Of a stretch of 6,397 bases of DNA, positions 1 through 4,853 are shown piece after piece. Every line of letters starts with the position of its first letter. Positions within the stretch are counted from its first letter, which is position 1. Under the pieces are notes generated by a model. The model was not told the DNA's origin. It did not search any database and worked only from the letters and a program-made list of their open reading frames with translations. Source of the stretch: Bacteroidota bacterium (GTDB taxonomy: Bacteria; Bacteroidota; Ignavibacteria; Ignavibacteriales; Ignavibacteriaceae); NCBI GenBank assembly GCA_023453665.1, contig JAEXTA010000142.1:1-6397 (forward strand). The letters are read 5' to 3'. A program made the position numbers and the translations under genes.

Positions 1-240
1 ACATGGTGCGGACCCTGCAAAATGATCGCTCCGATTGTTGAAGAACTTGCAGGAGAATACCAGGGTAAAGTCAAAATCGGTAAGCTTGATGTTGATGAAA
101 ATCAGCAGACATCAATTAAGTATGGTGTGAGAAGTATTCCGACAATATTAATATTTAAAGACGGTAAACTAAAAGACACAATCATTGGAGCAGTGCCTAA
201 GCCTCAGATAGTATCAAAGCTTAATGCTGCACTCTCCTGA
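1..240 (+). CDS. trxA: Thioredoxin, C-terminal part (5' end outside window)
   Basis: Thioredoxins are small cytoplasmic dithiol-disulfide oxidoreductases that reduce protein disulfides and are recharged by thioredoxin reductase. Reading from base 1 in frame 1 gives 79 residues beginning T-W-C-G-P-C-K, so the complete redox motif WCGPC lies at bases 4-18. Further family marks are the APIVEEL helix just after the active site, the KLDVDEN strand, the cis-proline loop SIPT (bases 136-147) and the FKDGK turn before the last strand and helix. The stop is TGA at 238-240. Thioredoxins are usually about 105-110 residues, so roughly the first 28 are missing, including the strand that carries the buried aspartate. 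An internal ATG at base 22 lies after the active site and is not the true start. The canonical WCGPC and the lack of a signal or extra domain favour classical TrxA over a membrane-bound or DsbE-like protein. The symbol is given by family; genomes of this group may carry several paralogues. Confidence 0.93.
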   Translation, partial: TWCGPCKMIAPIVEELAGEYQGKVKIGKLDVDENQQTSIKYGVRSIPTILIFKDGKLKDTIIGAVPKPQIVSKLNAALS

Positions 241-260
241 AAAATCAAAAATTAAAAACG

Positions 261-296
261 ACTCCACCGAATTTTTGTTTAATAATTTGGTGGAGT
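261..296. terminator. Hairpin between thioredoxin and serA, probable terminator
   Basis: Bases 261-273 (ACTCCACCGAATT) pair with 284-296 (AATTTGGTGGAGT) over 13 positions including one G-U wobble, with a 10-nt loop. It begins 20 nt after the thioredoxin stop. The + strand 3' flank (AGTCATTTC) is a poor U-tract. The upstream flank 241-258 is A-rich, so on the - strand the hairpin is followed by long T runs. It may therefore stop antisense transcription better than thioredoxin transcription, or act as a 3'-end stabilising stem. No gene on the - strand is visible here that would need it. Confidence 0.6.
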
Positions 297-322
297 AGTC
301 ATTTCAAAAATTTCCCGATAAG

Positions 323-1912
323 ATGAAAAAAATTATTATTACTGATGCAGTTGATAAAAAGTGCGCTGAGTTATTTGGATCTGCCGGCTTTGAAGTCAAC
401 TTTACACCGGGTATAAAAGCCGACGAACTCAAAAAAATAATCTGTGATTATAACGCATTGATCGTAAGAAGTGAAACTCAGGTTACCTCTGAACTTATTT
501 CAATGATGACCAATATGGAAGTGATAGGAAGAGCGGGAACCGGTGTTGATAATATTGATGTTGATTCAGCAACCCGCAAAGGTATTCTTGTTATGAATAC
601 ACCCGGCGGTAATACAATATCAACTGCAGAACATACCATGGCATTGATGTTATCGATGTGCAGAAATATCGCGCAAGCTAATCAATCAATGAGAATCGGA
701 AAATGGGATAGAAAATCTTTTAAAGGAACTGAACTCCATAACAAAACGCTTGGTGTAATAGGTCTTGGAAAGATCGGGAGAGAAGTTGCGTTAAGGTCCA
801 AATCATTCGGGATGAAAGTGATCGGGTACGATCCGGTTCTTTCAGACGATATAGCTTCAAAGTTAGGAATTGAACTTTGTTCGCTGGAATTATTGTTAAG
901 CAAATCTGATGTGATAACTGTGCATGTTCCTTTAACTGAAGAAACAAAATATCTATTAAATGAACAGTCATTAAAAAAATGTAAAAGAGGAGTCAAAATA
1001 ATTAATTGCGCCCGAGGTGGAATTATTAATGAAGAAGCATTAATAAATTCTGTTGATGAAGGATTTGTTTCATCTGCAGCATTTGATGTGTATGAAACAG
1101 AGCCACCTGATTTAATGAATAAATTAATTCAACATCCCAAAATTATTTGTACGCCGCATCTGGGTGCTTCAACTGATGAAGCACAGGAAAAAGTTGCAAT
1201 TCAAATTGCAGAACAAACTATAGAATTGTTCAATAAACAATCTGCAAAAGGTATCGTTAATGCTTCTCTGATTGAAGCCGGATTTAATAAAGATTTATCA
1301 CCTTATCTAAAACTGGCGGAAACAATTGGATTACTTCAGAGTCAGATGCTGAAAGGTCAGTTGATAAAAATAAATATTATTTATAATGGTGAATTACTTT
1401 GCACATCATCATCTGTTCTTACAGCTTCAGTGATAAAAGGATTTTTAAAAGATAAAAGAACAGAATCCATTAACATTGTAAACGCACTGTTTTTAGCTGG
1501 TGAAATGGGGATCGATATTTCTGAAAAAAACTCAGTTACTCATGAAGTTTATAAAAATCTGGTTACTGTTGAATGTATTACAAGCGAAGGAAAAAAATCT
1601 ATATCAGGAACATTGTTCGGTAACCAGGAAATAAGAATAGTGATGATTGATGAATACCAGATAGAACTAAAGCCTGAAGGCAACATGATCTTTTACAGTA
1701 ATATTGATAAACCCGGTATGTTAGCATCGGTAAGCAAAATACTTGCTGATGCAAATCTCAACATTGGCGGATTATCATTAGGTCGTATTGAAGAGGGGAA
1801 GATGGCTTTAACAGTAATCAATGTTGACAGCGAAGTAAATCAAAACATAATTAATCGTATTTCATCTATAAGCGGAGTTGAAAAGATTTATCTGGTTAGG
1901 ATAAAGGATTAA
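323..1912 (+). CDS. serA: D-3-phosphoglycerate dehydrogenase (type 1, with ASB and ACT domains)
   Basis: The enzyme oxidises 3-phosphoglycerate to 3-phosphohydroxypyruvate with NAD+, the first step of the phosphorylated serine pathway, in the cytoplasm. The 529-residue product matches the usual length of the long, M. tuberculosis-like class. The split substrate-binding domain covers about residues 1-98 and 287-315, with the RSETQVT loop near 49-55 and the RAGTGVDNID motif at 70-79. The Rossmann NAD domain covers about 99-286, with GLGKIG at 147-152 and acidic D170 (GYDP) after the second strand. The catalytic set is present: R231 (CARGG), E260 (YETEPP) and H279 (PHLGAST). Residues about 316-450 are the allosteric substrate-binding (ASB) domain. 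Residues about 454-529 are an ACT domain starting YSNIDKPG, the usual L-serine feedback site. The ATG at 323 has no clear Shine-Dalgarno but begins exactly at the conserved first strand. No serC or serB lies within the window. The product is intact with no missing key residue. Confidence 0.96.
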   Translation: MKKIIITDAVDKKCAELFGSAGFEVNFTPGIKADELKKIICDYNALIVRSETQVTSELISMMTNMEVIGRAGTGVDNIDVDSATRKGILVMNTPGGNTISTAEHTMALMLSMCRNIAQANQSMRIGKWDRKSFKGTELHNKTLGVIGLGKIGREVALRSKSFGMKVIGYDPVLSDDIASKLGIELCSLELLLSKSDVITVHVPLTEETKYLLNEQSLKKCKRGVKIINCARGGIINEEALINSVDEGFVSSAAFDVYETEPPDLMNKLIQHPKIICTPHLGASTDEAQEKVAIQIAEQTIELFNKQSAKGIVNASLIEAGFNKDLSPYLKLAETIGLLQSQMLKGQLIKINIIYNGELLCTSSSVLTASVIKGFLKDKRTESINIVNALFLAGEMGIDISEKNSVTHEVYKNLVTVECITSEGKKSISGTLFGNQEIRIVMIDEYQIELKPEGNMIFYSNIDKPGMLASVSKILADANLNIGGLSLGRIEEGKMALTVINVDSEVNQNIINRISSISGVEKIYLVRIKD

Positions 1913-1987
1913 CGGAATTTAAAATCTCTTGACATTCTTCAGGAAAAAAAGCTAATTCCGTGTGGAAAAATGAATTACAAAAACCAC

Positions 1988-2017
1988 TTGACTAAAAAAG
2001 ATGGTTGTATTATTTTG
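1988..2017 (+). promoter_or_regulatory. Possible promoter for the T9SS protein gene
   Basis: TTG at 1988-1990 (within CTTGACT) is followed after 20 nt by TATTTTG at 2011-2017. This is one base short of the Bacteroidota primary-sigma -7 element TAnnTTTG at about the expected distance from a -33 TTG. TATTAT at 2008-2013 is alternatively a 5-of-6 match to a -10 hexamer, but it is only 14 nt from TTGACT. AT-rich DNA yields such matches by chance, so this is a weak prediction. It would imply a leader of about 115 nt before the start codon at 2141. Confidence 0.25.
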
Positions 2018-2127
2018 ATTTCGCTCTTAGAATTAACAATAATTTAATATCCGGTAAAGGAAGTTCATATTTAATTGTTGTCCGTTTTTAAAAATAATTT
2101 AAGTACACATTCATTTCATTCATTAAC

Positions 2128-2134
2128 AAAGGAG
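2128..2134 (+). promoter_or_regulatory. Ribosome binding site AAAGGAG deciding the start at 2141
   Basis: AAAGGAG ends 6 nt before ATG 2141, ideal Shine-Dalgarno spacing. It fixes the start at 2141. The frame remains open upstream to a TTG at 2075, but that start has no ribosome site and would put 22 non-signal-like residues ahead of the signal peptide. Confidence 0.85.
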
Positions 2135-2140
2135 AGTAAA

Positions 2141-3925
2141 ATGAGCAAAAGACTCTTTACTATGTGCCTCTTGGTTCTATTTGCGTCAACTTTAATTATT
2201 GCACAGGATCGTCCGCTTGGTAAAACCAAAGTGCTGGCAGATGATTCAGTAGTTCCAACTGTCACTACCACAGATAAAATGGGTTCAGGTTTGAATCTTA
2301 CTGGAGAATCAATCGGTGTTACTACTGATTATGATTATTTTTCTAACAGTATAGTTCGTGATCAGATAGTTTGGGATGCAACTTTAACCACACCTCATCT
2401 TTTAAATATGGTTCGTGGTTTTGATAGTGGAAATCCAACAACGCGTTTTACTATGCATTCATATAAAGATGCAGGTAGCTGGATCAATAATAAAGTAGTT
2501 GATGCAGCAGCAGGCTGGCCTCACATAGATTTAGGTTTAACCGGTGATGGCGCTGGTTTAGTAGCTGGTGTATTCCATACTCCTTCCAGATATTTTATCT
2601 GGGATTTTGGAACAACCTACAATGCTACTCAATTTGATGGATCAACTGACCCTTCAATACAATTATCAGGAAACACCATCTGGTTAGCTGCATCTGGTAA
2701 TAGATTACTTTTTACATTCTATAAAGCTGTTGATTTTGCTTCCCCTGTTTTATGGGATACAATCTCTTCATTCCATCCGTCACCAATCTGGTGGATAGAA
2801 AATGGTGGAGTTGAAGTGGGTATGTCCAAATCACAAAATGAACAGAATTTATTAATGTTTGGCACGAACACGGGTATTGCTGGTGGTGGCAATCACGTGT
2901 ATAATGGTATTCCTGAAGCAGAAGCTGATAACTTCTGGGTTATCTCTTCAACAGATGCTGGCGCTAGCTGGACTGGTGAAATGATTGCCCCTGACGGTGT
3001 TCTCAATGGAGTATCAGGTTATCATACTCCTCAATTTGCACCACTAATTGAAAACTTTGGTCAGGTTGACATGGCAGTTACAAATGATGGCGTAAAACAT
3101 GCTCTTGCTAATGGATATGGATTAACATTCAATGCTACAGGTGATACTGCTATTGGAAATAGTTTCCCTGTATTATACTGGAATTCAACAACAGATACGT
3201 GGGTATCTATTTCTGATGAAGAAATTGATACAGTTGCAGCGATCGCAGATCTCTATCCTACAAACAGTATCGGTCAGGCTTATCCATCAATTTCAGTAAG
3301 TGAAAATGGACAGGTACTTTATGCAATGTGGACAGGTCCACAATTCAGTGCACCTGGTGTTCTGGATACTTTAAATGCTCTATATTGGAGAGACTTATAT
3401 CATGCATTTTCAACTGATGGTGGAACAACATGGACTTATGGTGGTGTTTTCCCCGGAATGCAAACCGACAATTCAGAAGCTTTTGGACATGCAGCTCAGC
3501 ATCTTGAATTTGTTGAACCAAACATCTACAGAGCTCATATAGTTTACCTTGCAGATTTAACAACAGGTGTTGGACCATTTGATGGTGTGTTAACGAATAA
3601 CCCGATAATGTACACGACCTATGATATTATTGTTACAGATGTAAATGAAGGATCATTAGTAAATACATTTGAACTGGAACAAAACTATCCTAACCCGTTC
3701 AACCCGTCAACTCAGATAAGCTACACATTGGCTGAAAGAACCAATGTTACTTTGAAAGTTTATGATGTTTTGGGTAAAGAGATTGCAACATTAATCAATA
3801 CAAGCCAGGATGCTGGAAAACATAATGTTACATTCGATGCCTCAAATTTGGCATCTGGTTTATACATTTATACAATAAATGCAGGTAACTTTACAAGCTC
3901 AAAGAAAATGATGTTTTTGAAATAA
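2141..3925 (+). CDS. Secreted protein with two Asp-boxes and T9SS type A sorting domain
   Basis: The 594-residue product has an N-terminal Sec signal peptide (K3-R4, then a hydrophobic core to about I20, likely cleavage after A21 in IIAQD). The mature body is rich in aromatic residues, Gly, Thr and Asn, as expected of beta-structure. Two Asp-box motifs (SxDxGxxW) are visible: STDAGASW at residues 270-277 and STDGGTTW at 424-431. These beta-hairpin motifs occur in sialidase/BNR-type propellers and in many carbohydrate- or matrix-related exoproteins. Residues about 507-594 form a Por secretion tail: YPNPFNPST at 516-524, then VYDVLGKEI, SGLYIYTI and a basic end, KKMMFLK. This sends the protein across the outer membrane by T9SS, after which the tail is normally removed and the product is released or attached to the surface. 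No catalytic residues of sialidase or another enzyme were recognised, so the activity is unknown; a structural or binding role is equally possible. It is flanked by a 228-bp leader region and a strong terminator, so it is probably transcribed alone. Confidence 0.9.
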   Translation: MSKRLFTMCLLVLFASTLIIAQDRPLGKTKVLADDSVVPTVTTTDKMGSGLNLTGESIGVTTDYDYFSNSIVRDQIVWDATLTTPHLLNMVRGFDSGNPTTRFTMHSYKDAGSWINNKVVDAAAGWPHIDLGLTGDGAGLVAGVFHTPSRYFIWDFGTTYNATQFDGSTDPSIQLSGNTIWLAASGNRLLFTFYKAVDFASPVLWDTISSFHPSPIWWIENGGVEVGMSKSQNEQNLLMFGTNTGIAGGGNHVYNGIPEAEADNFWVISSTDAGASWTGEMIAPDGVLNGVSGYHTPQFAPLIENFGQVDMAVTNDGVKHALANGYGLTFNATGDTAIGNSFPVLYWNSTTDTWVSISDEEIDTVAAIADLYPTNSIGQAYPSISVSENGQVLYAMWTGPQFSAPGVLDTLNALYWRDLYHAFSTDGGTTWTYGGVFPGMQTDNSEAFGHAAQHLEFVEPNIYRAHIVYLADLTTGVGPFDGVLTNNPIMYTTYDIIVTDVNEGSLVNTFELEQNYPNPFNPSTQISYTLAERTNVTLKVYDVLGKEIATLINTSQDAGKHNVTFDASNLASGLYIYTINAGNFTSSKKMMFLK

Positions 3926-3958
3926 GCCTATTCAAAATGCTCTTTCTTAATTAAAATC

Positions 3959-3992
3959 CGGTAGCTGTCAAGAAATTGACAGCTACCGTTTT
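3959..3992 (+). terminator. Strong intrinsic terminator, near-symmetric (bidirectional)
   Basis: CGGTAGCTGTCAA (3959-3971) pairs perfectly with TTGACAGCTACCG (3976-3988) over 13 bp, closed by a GAAA (GNRA) tetraloop and followed by TTTT (3989-3992). It lies 33 nt after the TAA of the T9SS protein gene. The flanking AATTAAAA (3949-3956) is complementary to TTTTAATT (3989-3996), separated from the core stem by an unpaired TC on the left arm. The extended palindrome thus has a T-tract on each strand and could act in both directions. It separates the T9SS gene from the lipoprotein-receptor unit. Confidence 0.92.
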
Positions 3993-4047
3993 AATTAGGA
4001 GGACAGAAGGAAAAACATCTTATAAAAAATATGTACTATTATAAAAT

Positions 4048-4051
4048 GAGG
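4048..4051 (+). promoter_or_regulatory. Weak ribosome binding site GAGG deciding the start at 4058
   Basis: GAGG ends 6 nt before ATG 4058. In-frame ATGs at 4031 and 4046 are alternatives. The nearest purine-rich site to 4031 (AAGG at 4007-4010) is 20 nt away, and both earlier starts would add Tyr-rich residues before the positively charged signal peptide start MRKKFK. Confidence 0.5.
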
Positions 4052-4057
4052 TATGAG

Positions 4058-4822
4058 ATGCGGAAAAAATTTAAGGAGATTGCAATAATTCTCCTTCTGA
4101 CAATGGTTGGTTTTACAATCGCAGGTTGTATAGAAGAACCAACAGTTGAACCGATAAAACGGCCATTCTCCGAGATAAGGCTCGTTAACCTTTCTAATAA
4201 TGTTGATGGAATGCGAATATTAATTGATGATCAGCAGATAGCTACATTGGCTATTACCGGTTCTACCGGCTATTTTGATGTTAAATCTGGTGTGAGGGTA
4301 TTTAAAATATATAATTCAAGTAATGATTTGATTTTTGAAAAGGAATTAACAATTATTTCTTATGATCGGGCGACTCTGGTATTTTCTGGTTTTTACTCCA
4401 GTGACCCATTGCTTAACACTTTTTCAAATTTCGAAATCGTTGAAGGTGAAGTATATGTTCCTAGCAATCCCAATGCAGGGAGAGCAAATATTTATGTTGT
4501 AAATTCAGCTTCAGAGGTTGATACAACGGAATCAAAAGAATTTTATATTCGGGGTACAGTTACGCCAGTTGGAGGGACTCCCGTTGAAACAGTTTTTAAT
4601 AACGGGGCTGATTCAACTGTAGTATTCGGAGAGACGTTTTCAATAGGAAATGTATTACCGGGTGAATTCGCATTCAGATTTATATCTGATGGAGTTACCG
4701 TTAATGCCCCCGCATATACAATATCGGCTGGAATGAGATATTATTTGTTTATATATGGACATCCTAACAATGTTCAGTTCTTTATTAACGAAGTTGTCCC
4801 ACAACCTCAAAGAAACAAATAA
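4058..4822 (+). CDS. Lipoprotein with two DUF4397-like beta domains
   Basis: The 254-residue product starts with a lipoprotein signal peptide: basic MRKKFK, a hydrophobic core at about residues 8-20, and lipobox IAGC with the lipidated Cys at 24. After a short linker (IEEPTVEP) come two similar halves of about 70-95 residues. Half one (about 39-111) runs from EIRLVNLS through a VKSGVRVFKIYN strand to ATLVFSG. Half two (about 142-234) runs from ANIYVVNS through LPGEFAFRFIS to YYLFIYG. This order (VN-turn strand, glycine turn before a long strand, closing hydrophobic strand) resembles DUF4397-type beta-sandwich domains, whose function is unknown. The assignment is by eye. The protein is probably anchored in the outer membrane; which face cannot be told. 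The next gene, a TonB-dependent receptor, starts 31 bp downstream, so the two are probably co-transcribed and the lipoprotein may be a partner of the receptor. It is not SusD-like: far too short and lacking helical TPR character. Longer starts at 4031 or 4046 are possible but less likely. Confidence 0.82.
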   Translation: MRKKFKEIAIILLLTMVGFTIAGCIEEPTVEPIKRPFSEIRLVNLSNNVDGMRILIDDQQIATLAITGSTGYFDVKSGVRVFKIYNSSNDLIFEKELTIISYDRATLVFSGFYSSDPLLNTFSNFEIVEGEVYVPSNPNAGRANIYVVNSASEVDTTESKEFYIRGTVTPVGGTPVETVFNNGADSTVVFGETFSIGNVLPGEFAFRFISDGVTVNAPAYTISAGMRYYLFIYGHPNNVQFFINEVVPQPQRNK

Positions 4823-4838
4823 GAACTGAATTAAAAAA

Positions 4839-4844
4839 AAGGAG
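4839..4844 (+). promoter_or_regulatory. Ribosome binding site AAGGAG deciding the start at 4854
   Basis: AAGGAG follows an A-run and ends 9 nt before ATG 4854. An in-frame ATG at 4845 directly abuts it with no spacing, so 4854 is preferred; choosing 4845 would only add MKN to the signal peptide. Confidence 0.8.
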
Positions 4845-4853
4845 ATGAAAAAC

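Larger units (their letters stand above)
1913..2140. other. Non-coding gap between serA and the T9SS protein gene
   Basis: This 228-bp AT-rich gap is the longest gene-free stretch in the window. It contains no convincing ORF and no canonical intrinsic terminator after serA. An 8-bp inverted repeat, ACGGAATT (1912-1919) and AATTCCGT (1954-1961), has a 34-nt spacer, too long for a typical terminator. TTGACA at 1929-1934 matches a sigma-70 -35 hexamer, but only a weak TAATTC (1953-1958) follows at about 18 bp. A second promoter-like pair is listed separately. The last part is the 5' untranslated region of the downstream gene. No known riboswitch was recognised. Confidence 0.6.

Noticed and set aside
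682..996. Open frames on the - strand inside serA (also 720-971)
   Set aside because: They lie wholly within an intact, well-conserved serA, have no ribosome site and encode nothing recognisable.
1912..1961. Inverted repeat ACGGAATT / AATTCCGT as a serA terminator
   Set aside because: The 34-nt spacer and the lack of a following T-tract do not fit an intrinsic terminator.
2075..2140. TTG start at 2075 for the T9SS protein
   Set aside because: It has no ribosome site and would bury the signal peptide behind 22 polar residues; ATG 2141 has AAAGGAG at ideal spacing.
3345..3578. Open frame on the - strand inside the T9SS protein gene
   Set aside because: It is covered by a real gene on the + strand and gives a Gln/His/Leu-rich, unfamiliar product typical of antisense frames.
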